Positions 16,300-24,013 of a stretch of DNA of 40,923 nucleotides are shown one piece after another. Made by a program: the position numbers and the translations under genes. This stretch comes from Bacteroidota bacterium. GTDB lineage: Bacteria > Bacteroidota > Bacteroidia > Palsa-948. Below the pieces are notes generated by a model. That model had not been told where the DNA came from. It made no database searches and saw only the letters and a list, made by a program, of their open reading frames with translations. The stretch is from NCBI GenBank assembly GCA_016213405.1, contig JACRAM010000028.1, positions 1-40,923 on the forward strand, given 5' to 3'. Numbering within the stretch: position 1 is the first letter of the stretch; each line of letters begins with the position of its first letter.

Positions 16300-17379
16300 A
16301 TGGCAAAAGAAGCAGTAAATCCCGTAGGACGAACGTCCAACGGGATAAAAGAAAAAGAATCTCATAAAGAGATCAAACCGGAAGTGAACAAAGAAAAATT
16401 GAAAGCGCTCCAGCTCACCATTGACAAACTGGAGAAAGCTTATGGCAAAGGCACCATTATGAAAATGGGAGTAGATGAAGTGATACAAAAAGTAGATGCG
16501 ATACCAACCGGTTCGCTCGGATTGGATGTAGCGCTTGGTGTGGGTGGTTTGCCCCGCGGAAGAGTCATTGAAATCTATGGTCCTGAATCATCAGGAAAAA
16601 CTACGCTCTCGCTCCACGCGATTGCAGAAGCGCAGAAGTTAGGAGGCATTGCAGCGTTTGTGGATGCTGAACATGCATTTGACAGAACGTATGCGAAAAA
16701 ACTCGGAGTGAATCTGGAAGACCTTCTTATTTCACAACCCGATAACGGAGAACAGGCGCTGGAGATTACTGAAAACCTGATTCGTTCGGGTGCGATTGAT
16801 ATTATCGTAATTGATTCGGTTGCGGCACTCACACCAAAAGCGGAAATTGAAGGAGAGATGGGAGATTCAAAAATGGGATTGCACGCAAGGTTGATGTCGC
16901 AGGCGATGAGAAAACTTACCGGCACTATCAGCAAAACAAAATGCTGCGTGATTTTTATTAACCAGCTTCGTGAAAAAATAGGAGTGATGTTCGGCAATCC
17001 TGAAACAACTACAGGCGGAAACGCGTTGAAGTTCTACGCTTCAGTACGTTTAGACATTCGCAGAATCGGACAGATAAAAGAAGGCGATGAAGTGATTGGC
17101 AACCGCGCGAAAGTTAAAGTGGCAAAAAACAAAGTTGCTCCTCCGTTCCGGCTTGCTGAATTTGATATTCTTTTCGGAAAAGGAATTTCCAAAGTGGGCG
17201 AGATCATTGACATCGGTGTTCTGCATAACATCATTCAGAAAAGCGGTTCATGGTTTTCTTATGAAGGAACAAAACTCGGACAAGGACGCGATGCTGTGAA
17301 GCAGGTGTTTGATGATAATCCGGAACTTGCAGACGAGATAGAAAAGAAAATTAAAGAAGTGCTTATTAAAGAAGCATAA
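16300..17379 (+). CDS. recA: RecA recombinase with repeat-derived N-terminal insert
   Basis: 359 residues. RecA forms ATP-dependent filaments on single-stranded DNA for homologous recombination and triggers LexA cleavage. Walker A GPESSGKT is at 94-101; [10 protein letters not shown] gives Walker B, and [36 protein letters not shown] covers loop L2 and the core. The N-terminal part before [27 protein letters not shown] is about 28 residues longer than in E. coli. Residues 8-15 (PVGRTSNG) are exactly encoded by a 24-bp palindrome that has a relative at 5362. The enzyme core looks intact. The TPR lipoprotein gene follows after 2 bp. Confidence 0.97.
   Translation: MAKEAVNPVGRTSNGIKEKESHKEIKPEVNKEKLKALQLTIDKLEKAYGKGTIMKMGVDEVIQKVDAIPTGSLGLDVALGVGGLPRGRVIEIYGPESSGKTTLSLHAIAEAQKLGGIAAFVDAEHAFDRTYAKKLGVNLEDLLISQPDNGEQALEITENLIRSGAIDIIVIDSVAALTPKAEIEGEMGDSKMGLHARLMSQAMRKLTGTISKTKCCVIFINQLREKIGVMFGNPETTTGGNALKFYASVRLDIRRIGQIKEGDEVIGNRAKVKVAKNKVAPPFRLAEFDILFGKGISKVGEIIDIGVLHNIIQKSGSWFSYEGTKLGQGRDAVKQVFDDNPELADEIEKKIKEVLIKEA
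16321..16344. repeat. CCCGTAGGA-type palindrome in frame in recA
   Basis: CCCGTAGGACG (16321-16331) pairs with CGTCCAACGGG (16334-16344) around loop AA, an 11-bp stem with one mismatch. It is 24 bp (eight codons) and encodes PVGRTSNG. Confidence 0.85.
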
Positions 17380-17381
17380 GT

Positions 17382-18437
17382 ATGTCGTCATTGCGAGCGA
17401 AGCGAAGCAATCTTTTTTTACTGTTTACTGTTTACTGTTTGCTGTTTACTGTTTTTTTTTCTTCCTGCGGAAATGGCAATGAAGGACAACTTCCCACAGT
17501 AGCAAACGACTCACTTCCTGCTGATGTAGCCGCCATCAATCAGAAAATAAACAGCGACCGAAACAATGCTGATTTGTATTTTCAGCGGGCGAAAGCGTAC
17601 TTTTCTCACAAGGATATGGAACACGCTATCAGCGACATGAACATTGTTTTGAAAATTGACAGCACAAAACCCGATTACTATATTTTTATTTCAGATTTAT
17701 ATTTCACGCAAAACAAAACACGTGATACGCGCGATGCGCTGAGAAAAGCAGTAGCTGTAGATTCAACAAATGCCGGAGCGCTGATGAAGTACAGTCAGTT
17801 ATTTTATCTGCTTCGAAAATATGACACAGCCACCATTTTCATTAACAGGAGCATTCATTTCAACAACTCAAATCCGGTTGCTTATTTTCAAAAAGGAATG
17901 ATTCTGAAAGAATGGGGAGATACGGCAAATGCGATTTTAAACTTTCAGAATGCCATTGTGTTTGATCAGAAATACTATGATGCATATATGCAGTTGGGGA
18001 TTTTATTCTCTCTGAAACAGAATTCATTGGCGCTTGGATATTTTAATAACGCGTTGCTGATTAAGCCAAAAAGCACAGAAGCGTTATATGGCAAAGCAAA
18101 ATTTATGCAGGATATAAAAGAATACGACAAAGCCATTCAGGAATATGATTCACTGCTTGTGATTTCTCCTGAACATCAGGACGCTACTTTTAATATTGGA
18201 GCTATTTTGTATGAACAGAAAAAATATGACGAGGCTATGCAAAAGTTTGATTTAATAATCAAGCGGGATGCAAATTTTTATCGCGGATATTACGGGAGAG
18301 GCAGGTGTTATGAAGCAAAAGGAGAAAAACAAAAAGCGATGGATGATTATAAATATTGCCTCGCGCTCAAACCTGATTATGATTTAGCCGCCATTCAATT
18401 AGATGTTATTGGTAGAAAAGCAGGGAAGAAAATGTAA
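17382..18437 (+). CDS. TPR lipoprotein with repeat-built signal peptide
   Basis: 351 residues. Residues 1-30 form a lipoprotein signal peptide with lipobox FFSSC. Seven or so TPR units follow (ADLYFQRAKAYFSHKDMEHAISDMN, PVAYFQKGMILKEWGDTANAILNF, AYMQLGILFSLKQ, YRGYYGRGRCYEAKGEKQKAMDDY), so it is probably a periplasmic or surface scaffold. The start codon and basic region (MSSLRAKRSNL) come from the TCATTGCGAGCGAAGCG repeat, and the hydrophobic region (LFTVYCLLFTV) from five TTTACTG-type heptamers. No other in-frame ATG lies before the first TPR, so the repeat seems to provide the true start. The gene starts 2 bp after recA. Its specific role is unknown. Confidence 0.85.
   Translation: MSSLRAKRSNLFLLFTVYCLLFTVFFSSCGNGNEGQLPTVANDSLPADVAAINQKINSDRNNADLYFQRAKAYFSHKDMEHAISDMNIVLKIDSTKPDYYIFISDLYFTQNKTRDTRDALRKAVAVDSTNAGALMKYSQLFYLLRKYDTATIFINRSIHFNNSNPVAYFQKGMILKEWGDTANAILNFQNAIVFDQKYYDAYMQLGILFSLKQNSLALGYFNNALLIKPKSTEALYGKAKFMQDIKEYDKAIQEYDSLLVISPEHQDATFNIGAILYEQKKYDEAMQKFDLIIKRDANFYRGYYGRGRCYEAKGEKQKAMDDYKYCLALKPDYDLAAIQLDVIGRKAGKKM
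17386..17412. repeat. CGTCATTGCGAG...GAAGCAATC repeat
   Basis: ATTGC and GCAAT form the outer stem around GAGCGAAGCGAA. This kind of repeat is common in bacterial genomes and often appears as an SSLRAKRSNL peptide. Here it forms the start of a lipoprotein gene. Confidence 0.8.
17417..17451. repeat. TTTACTG heptamer array in a signal peptide
   Basis: Five units: TTTACTG three times, TTTGCTG, TTTACTG, then a T-run. Encodes the hydrophobic core of the TPR lipoprotein's signal peptide. The same unit occurs at 29635-29655. Confidence 0.9.
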
Positions 18438-18524
18438 AAATATTTCTCTGCAAAACCTGTCCGGTCTTTTGTGATTTTTCAAACCTGTTTTTCTTTAAAG
18501 TTTAATAAAGTCTTTTGGAGTAAG

Positions 18525-19925
18525 TTAGTTTTTCATTCTTTTCCCATCCTTAAACTTCACCACAAAACAATCCTTAAAACCCTTTGATTGCATTTCGCTG
18601 CGATACTTCATTGCCTGCTCAATTGTTTTGAATTCGCCCGCGGTGTATTTGTAAAAAGCGCCATCCTGATACTCGCCTACATCTTTCAGTCCTTTGAATT
18701 TATCAGATAGCAGGGGAACGCGGGTGCCGGCTGACATGAACTGAACTTTGTAAATGATTTGTTCGTTGCCAGTTGTTAGTTGCCCGTTGTTTGCCGAATC
18801 TTTTTTAATAATCACTTCTGACTTCTTAGCTGAATCTATTTTAACAGGTGGTAGCATTTTGTTTTTTGGAAAAGTATCTTTAGGAGCAATTTCAATTTCA
18901 TTCTCAATTATCGGTTCTTTTCTAATCTGAACAGAATCTTTCTTTGGTTCTGTTATTCCTTGCCCTTTGCCTTCTGGTTCTTTTATTTTTGAACTGTCTT
19001 TCTGCGGAATAAAAGGCGGAGCGGTTTCAATGTCATCTTCATACTTCACAAGTTTTCCTTCCACTTCATCCTTGTATTGGCGGAATGCACTGAAGATGGC
19101 GCGTGCCATGTTATCCTGTCCTTTTTCTGAACTTGCAAAATTTTCTGACTGTGTGTTTGAAAGAAATTCTGTTTCAATGAGCACGCTTGGCATAGTTGTT
19201 CTCCAAAGCACAAGAAAACCGGCTTGCTGAACTCCTTTGTCAATTCGCCCTGCTTTTTCTTTCACATTCTTCTGAATCTTTGACGCAAAGTTTAAACTCT
19301 GTTTCAGATAGGCATTCTGCTGCATAGTTAAAAGTATGTAGCCTGTTTCGCTGTTCGGATCAAATCCGTCATAGCGTTTCTGATAATTTTTTTCCAAGAG
19401 TATTGATTCGTTCTCACGCTTTGCCACATTCAGGTTGGCATTTGTTTTATGCAAGCCCATCACATACGTTTCGGTTCCGAATATTTCCTCGTTGCAGATT
19501 TTTTGTTTTGTTTTTTTGATATACGAACAGGCAGTATTACAATGAATGCAGATGAATAAGTCAGCTTTGTTTTTATTAGCGATGGCGGCTCGCTCATCCA
19601 GTTCTATAAATACATCTGTGCTTCGTGTATACACAACTTTTACATCAGGAATTTTTTCCTGAATATATTTTCCAAGTTTAAGCGCAATGCCAAGCGCGAT
19701 GTCTTTTTCCTGTGACGTGGTGATGCCAAGGCATCCCGGATCTTTTCCTCCGTGACCGGCATCAATCACCACTGTTTTTATTCCGAAGAGATAGGCGCCT
19801 GCTGCAAAAGAAATTGTTTTGTTAAAATTTGTTAAAGAGTTGCTTTCTGGCGTAACTTTTGGTGTAGAAGACACGCCTATCAATGAAGTAAATACAATAA
19901 GAAATATGGAGAAGCGTTTGTTCAT
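18525..19925 (-). CDS. N-acetylmuramoyl-L-alanine amidase with SPOR-like C-terminus
   Basis: 466 residues, exported. Amidase_3 domain, residues of about 50-275: VVIDAGHGGKDPG (zinc ligand His58), Glu73 in SQEKDIALG, His128 in FICIHCNTA, and Glu251 in PSVLIETEFLSN, matching the zinc and catalytic residues of the AmiA/B/C type. It splits the amide bond between MurNAc and the peptide stem, as needed for cell separation. A linker rich in Lys, Glu and Pro (about 285-385) leads to a C-terminal segment (IIYKVQFMSAGTRVPL, YQDGAFYKYTAGEFKTIEQA) resembling the SPOR domain that binds denuded glycan at the septum. It diverges from the lptD-like gene. Confidence 0.92.
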   Translation of the reverse strand: MNKRFSIFLIVFTSLIGVSSTPKVTPESNSLTNFNKTISFAAGAYLFGIKTVVIDAGHGGKDPGCLGITTSQEKDIALGIALKLGKYIQEKIPDVKVVYTRSTDVFIELDERAAIANKNKADLFICIHCNTACSYIKKTKQKICNEEIFGTETYVMGLHKTNANLNVAKRENESILLEKNYQKRYDGFDPNSETGYILLTMQQNAYLKQSLNFASKIQKNVKEKAGRIDKGVQQAGFLVLWRTTMPSVLIETEFLSNTQSENFASSEKGQDNMARAIFSAFRQYKDEVEGKLVKYEDDIETAPPFIPQKDSSKIKEPEGKGQGITEPKKDSVQIRKEPIIENEIEIAPKDTFPKNKMLPPVKIDSAKKSEVIIKKDSANNGQLTTGNEQIIYKVQFMSAGTRVPLLSDKFKGLKDVGEYQDGAFYKYTAGEFKTIEQAMKYRSEMQSKGFKDCFVVKFKDGKRMKN

Positions 19926-19931
19926 GTAATT

Positions 19932-19997
19932 GTTAGTGGTCAGTTGTCAGTAGCCGGTTGTTAAAATGCAACGGGCAACGAGTAACTATCAACTGAC
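19932..19997. repeat. Inverted pair of heptamer arrays between divergent genes
   Basis: Left arm GTTAGTG, GTCAGTT, GTCAGTA, GCCGGTT (19932-19959). Right arm AACGGGC, AACGAGT, AACTATC, AACTGAC (19970-19997). The arms are roughly complementary. It lies in the 5' leader of the amidase gene if the -7 box at 20024 is used. Confidence 0.75.
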
Positions 19998-20023
19998 TTT
20001 TTTATTTAGTTTTACCTAAAGAA

Positions 20024-20031
20024 CAAATTTA
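20024..20031 (-). promoter_or_regulatory. Bacteroidetes -7 box TAAATTTG for the amidase gene
   Basis: On the minus strand it reads TAAATTTG, fitting TAnnTTTG, about 100 bp before the amidase ATG at 19925. The leader would contain the inverted heptamer arrays. Confidence 0.35.
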
Positions 20032-20044
20032 CGTTAGAAGAAGG

Positions 20045-22597
20045 ATGCTTAAAACCGGCACATCTGTTTTTTTCACCATAGCAATGTTAATTTCCATTGT
20101 ATTTGTTTTATTTCTTTCTGAAGCATCGTTTGCTCAGGATTCAATTTCTAAACCTTCTCCTAATTCAGGCATAAAATCAAAAGTAGTTTATAATTCGCGT
20201 GATTCAGTGCGTTTTGATGTAAAGAATCAAAAAGTGTTCCTGTTTGGTGATGCAGATGTAAAGTATGAAGATATGGAATTGCATGCTGATTACATTGAGT
20301 TTGACATGGCTGATAATATTGCATTTGCCAGAGGTGGAAGAGACAGTGCAGGAAAAGCGATTGCTGACAGCGCTGGAATGCCTGTTGGCGACCCGGTATT
20401 TTCTGACGGAGAAAAAAGTTTTGACGCAAAAGAAATCACGTACAACTTTGAAACTAAAAAAGGAAAAATCAGGGAAGTGACCACGCAGGAAGGAGAAGCG
20501 TTCATTCACGCGAAAGATGCGAAAAAAGATACAGGGGATGTTTACTACATCAAAAATGGAAGATACACTACCTGTGATTTAGTGGACCCGCACTTTTATA
20601 TCAAATCAACAAAACTTAAAATCATTCCTGACGATAAAATAATTTCTGGTCCCGCTTATCTGGTGATTGCTGATATGCCAACTCCTCTTGCTCTTCCGTT
20701 TGGAGTGTTTCCAAATAAAACTGGAAGGAAGTCAGGAATTCTGATTCCGTTTTATGGAGAATCCAACCTTGGATATTTTTTAAAAGAGGGAGGTTACTAT
20801 TTTGGGATCAGCGATTATTTTGATTTGGCTTTGAGAGGTGATTTTTATTCGAAAGGAAGTTATGGAGTAAAGGCGCACACGAATTATGAAAGACGATATA
20901 AGTATAGTGGAAATCTGGGAATAAGTTTTTCGGATATTCAAATCAGTGAAAAAGAATTTCCGGATTACAGGAACACGCAGGATTTTTTTGTGAAGTGGCA
21001 GCATGCGCAGGACGCTAAAAAAAATCCTACTTCAAGATTTTCGGCAAATGTGAACGCGGGAAGCAGCACGTATCAAACTTTTAATTCCAATACTGCAAAT
21101 GAATATCTTACCAACACGTTTCAGTCAAATATTGCGTGGAATAAATCATGGCAGGGAAAACCCTATGCTCTTTCCATGAACATGTCGCACAGCCAGAATA
21201 CTCTTCAAAAAACAGTGGATGTAACTTTGCCCGAAGCGGCTTTTTCAGTGGCGCGCCAATATCCGTTTAAGCGGAAAGAGCAGATTGGAAAACCCAATGT
21301 GCTTGAGAAGATAGGAACCAGTTTCTCATTGAATGCGAGAAATCAAATCAGTTCTCCTGAAAAAGATTTATTCAAGGAATCTTCTCTTCAAAAATTTCGC
21401 AATGGATTGAGAGCAACTGTTCCCATCAGTACTTCGCAAAATCTTGGTCCGCTGATTTTTACTCCTTCAGTTAATCTATCCGGGCGGGGATATTTTCAGA
21501 CAATCAGAAAGCATTTTGATGTCAGTGACAGCAGTTTAGTGACAGATACGCTGCACAGATTTGCCGGTGTGTATGATTGGAATGCAGCGCTTGCCATGAG
21601 CACAAAACTTTACGGAATGTATTTATTTAAAAGAGGAAGAGTGAAAGCGATTCGGCATGTAATCACACCCAACGCGTCTTTGAGTTACAGACCTGATTTC
21701 AGCCAGGAGCAGTATAATTATTATCACTATGTGCAGACCAGTATTGCAGGAGATTCGGTTTTGTATTCCATCTTTCAGAATGGAATTTATGAATCGCCTG
21801 ATCAGGGAAAATCCGGATTTGTTAATTTCTCTCTGAATAATAATTTAGAAATGAAAGTTCGCCCGTCAAAAAAAGATACTTCCACGCAAGACAAAAAAAT
21901 TATGCTTATTGAGAACTTAAGTATTGCTTCATCTTACAACCTTGCTGCCGAACATTACAACTGGTCAGATATCAATGTGACAGGCAGTACAAGGCTTTTT
22001 AAAATAGTTAACATCACACTAAGTGGAATTCTTGACCCTTATGCGTATGATTCAACGCTCAATAGAAGAGTAGAGCGATTTGAATTTCGTGAAACGGGAA
22101 ACATGGCACGCCTCACATCAGCTGCATTTTCACTCAGCACTAGTTTGAGAAGTTTAATGAAGAAAAATACAGAAGATAAAAATAAGAAGACAAATACAAA
22201 GGGAATTAAACAAAATGAAGACGAACTCAATTATATTATGTCTCATCCTGATTATTATGTTGACTTCTCTGTGCCATGGAATCTTTCTTTTAACTACAAT
22301 GTCATTTACACAAAACCCGATACACTTAAAACCATCACGCAGTCATTTACTTTTAATGGAGATTTAAGTGTAACAGAAAAGTGGAAGATCGGCTTTCAGT
22401 CAGGATTCGACATAGTGAAAAAAGATTTTACTTTTACATCGCTGAACATTTACCGAGATATGCACTGCTGGGAAATGCATTTTGACTGGGTTCCTTTCGG
22501 ATTGAGAAAGAGTTACATGCTGAGCGTGGCGGTGAAAGCAAGCGTGCTGCAGGATTTGAAACTCAGCAGAAAACGGGAGTGGTATGATTATAATTAA
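20045..22597 (+). CDS. LptD-like LPS-assembly outer-membrane protein
   Basis: 850 residues. A signal peptide of about 30 residues (up to ASFAQ) is followed by an OstA/LptA-like beta-jellyroll: DSVRFDVKNQKVFLFGDADVKYED and ELHADYIEFDM, in which the strands alternate as in LptA. GRYTTCDLVDPHFYIKS and the GPAYLVIADMPTPLALPFGVFP segment match the family hinge before the barrel. From about residue 250 to the end lies a long beta-barrel of many short aromatic-ended strands. In the Lpt pathway LptD with LptE inserts LPS into the outer leaflet. The Cys pattern needed for the disulfide rearrangement in E. coli LptD is not evident, which is usual for distant relatives. Confidence 0.85.
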   Translation: MLKTGTSVFFTIAMLISIVFVLFLSEASFAQDSISKPSPNSGIKSKVVYNSRDSVRFDVKNQKVFLFGDADVKYEDMELHADYIEFDMADNIAFARGGRDSAGKAIADSAGMPVGDPVFSDGEKSFDAKEITYNFETKKGKIREVTTQEGEAFIHAKDAKKDTGDVYYIKNGRYTTCDLVDPHFYIKSTKLKIIPDDKIISGPAYLVIADMPTPLALPFGVFPNKTGRKSGILIPFYGESNLGYFLKEGGYYFGISDYFDLALRGDFYSKGSYGVKAHTNYERRYKYSGNLGISFSDIQISEKEFPDYRNTQDFFVKWQHAQDAKKNPTSRFSANVNAGSSTYQTFNSNTANEYLTNTFQSNIAWNKSWQGKPYALSMNMSHSQNTLQKTVDVTLPEAAFSVARQYPFKRKEQIGKPNVLEKIGTSFSLNARNQISSPEKDLFKESSLQKFRNGLRATVPISTSQNLGPLIFTPSVNLSGRGYFQTIRKHFDVSDSSLVTDTLHRFAGVYDWNAALAMSTKLYGMYLFKRGRVKAIRHVITPNASLSYRPDFSQEQYNYYHYVQTSIAGDSVLYSIFQNGIYESPDQGKSGFVNFSLNNNLEMKVRPSKKDTSTQDKKIMLIENLSIASSYNLAAEHYNWSDINVTGSTRLFKIVNITLSGILDPYAYDSTLNRRVERFEFRETGNMARLTSAAFSLSTSLRSLMKKNTEDKNKKTNTKGIKQNEDELNYIMSHPDYYVDFSVPWNLSFNYNVIYTKPDTLKTITQSFTFNGDLSVTEKWKIGFQSGFDIVKKDFTFTSLNIYRDMHCWEMHFDWVPFGLRKSYMLSVAVKASVLQDLKLSRKREWYDYN

Positions 22598-22639
22598 ATC
22601 AAAAGTTTTTAAGTCACAAGTCAAAAGTTAAATACACCT

Positions 22640-24013
22640 ATGAAACAAATTACTCTCTTTGTCACTTTCTCACTCTCTTACTTTCTCACTTTCTCACAAA
22701 CGCCCGACAGCGTTGTGATTAAAAAAATATCCGATGAAATTTTTGTGAGCGGAGAGTGCTACAGGAATGTGGAATATTTATCCAAAAAAATCGGCTCTCG
22801 TCTTTCGGGTTCATCTGGCGCAGAAAAAGCAGTTCAATGGACTTTTGAAAAAATGAAGAGTTATGGTTTTGATACAGTCTATCTTCAGGAAGTGATGGTT
22901 CCGCATTGGGTGAGAGGAGAGAAAGAAAAGGCAAAAGTGGTAAGTCAAAATTCAAAAGCGGAGACAGAGGTAGACATAGTTGCTTTAGGTGGAAGCATTG
23001 CAACGCCCAAAGAGGGATTAACAGCAGAAATTGTTGAAGTAAAAGATTTTGACGAACTCAAAAAGTTGGGTGAGAAAGGAGTGAAAGGGAAAATTGTTTT
23101 CTATAATCATCCGTTTGATGTGAAGATGATTATTCCTTTCCAGATGTATGGCGAAGCGGGGAAATATCGTTTTATTGGAGCTTCAGAAGCGGCAAGGTAC
23201 GGAGCGGTTGGCAGTGTGGTTCGCTCCATGACAAATTATATTGACGATTATCCGCATACAGGCGCAATGGGTTACAACGATTCACTTTTGAAAATTCCGG
23301 CATGCGCCATCAGCACACTGGATGCAGAATGGCTTTCGCAAGAGTTAAAGAAAGATGGCAAGGCAAAATTTTTCATGAAGATGAATTGCCAAACGCTGCC
23401 TGATGTGAAATCGTATAATGTGATTGGAGAAATGCGGGGCAGCGAACATCCTGAAGAAATAATCACTGTGGGAGGGCATCTCGATTCATGGGATTTGGCA
23501 GAAGGAGCCAGCGATGACGGAACGGGTGTGATGCAGAGTTTGGAAGCAGTACGCGTGTTAAAACAAATCGGTATAAAGCCCAAGCACACCATTCGCGCGG
23601 TGATGTTCATGAATGAAGAGAATGGAGGCAAGGGAGGAGAAGAATATGCAAAGCAGGCGCTGTTAAAAAAGGAAAAACATATTTGCGCGCTTGAATCAGA
23701 TGCAGGCGGATTTACTCCGCGGGGAATTACGCTCAGCATGACCGATGAAAAAAAAGCAGCGGTGCAGAAGTGGAAAGATTATTTTCTGCCCTATGGCGCT
23801 TATGATTTTTCGCACAAAGGCGGAGGTTCAGATATTGGTCCGCTTGGAAAACAAAACTGCCCGCTGATGGGATTAAGCCCCGATAACCAGCGCTACTTTA
23901 TTATTCACCACACGGCACGCGATACGTTTGAACAGGTGAACAAACGCGAACTTGAACTGGGCGCTATTGTGATGACGATGATGGTATATCTGGTGAGCGA
24001 GTACGGGCTTTAG
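22640..24013 (+). CDS. M28-family zinc metallopeptidase
   Basis: A 457-residue exported aminopeptidase/carboxypeptidase-Q-like enzyme. A PA-like insert lies at about 120-240 (EVKDFDELKKLGEKGVKGKIVFYNHPF). Zinc-site motifs in order: VGGHLDSWD (His280), GASDDGTGV, FMNEENGGKG (general base and ligand Glu), ALESDAGG, and the final His in IIHHTARDTFE. All ligands look present. The signal peptide ends near FSQ; its hydrophobic core FVTFSLSYFLTFS is encoded by four CTTTCTCA octamers. Its stop codon overlaps the stop of the convergent symporter gene by 4 bp, so transcripts of the two genes overlap. Confidence 0.9.
   Translation: MKQITLFVTFSLSYFLTFSQTPDSVVIKKISDEIFVSGECYRNVEYLSKKIGSRLSGSSGAEKAVQWTFEKMKSYGFDTVYLQEVMVPHWVRGEKEKAKVVSQNSKAETEVDIVALGGSIATPKEGLTAEIVEVKDFDELKKLGEKGVKGKIVFYNHPFDVKMIIPFQMYGEAGKYRFIGASEAARYGAVGSVVRSMTNYIDDYPHTGAMGYNDSLLKIPACAISTLDAEWLSQELKKDGKAKFFMKMNCQTLPDVKSYNVIGEMRGSEHPEEIITVGGHLDSWDLAEGASDDGTGVMQSLEAVRVLKQIGIKPKHTIRAVMFMNEENGGKGGEEYAKQALLKKEKHICALESDAGGFTPRGITLSMTDEKKAAVQKWKDYFLPYGAYDFSHKGGGSDIGPLGKQNCPLMGLSPDNQRYFIIHHTARDTFEQVNKRELELGAIVMTMMVYLVSEYGL
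22665..22696. repeat. CTTTCTCA octamer array in a signal peptide
   Basis: Four units: CTTTCTCA, CTCTCTTA, CTTTCTCA, CTTTCTCA. Encodes the hydrophobic core of the M28 peptidase signal peptide. Confidence 0.85.
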
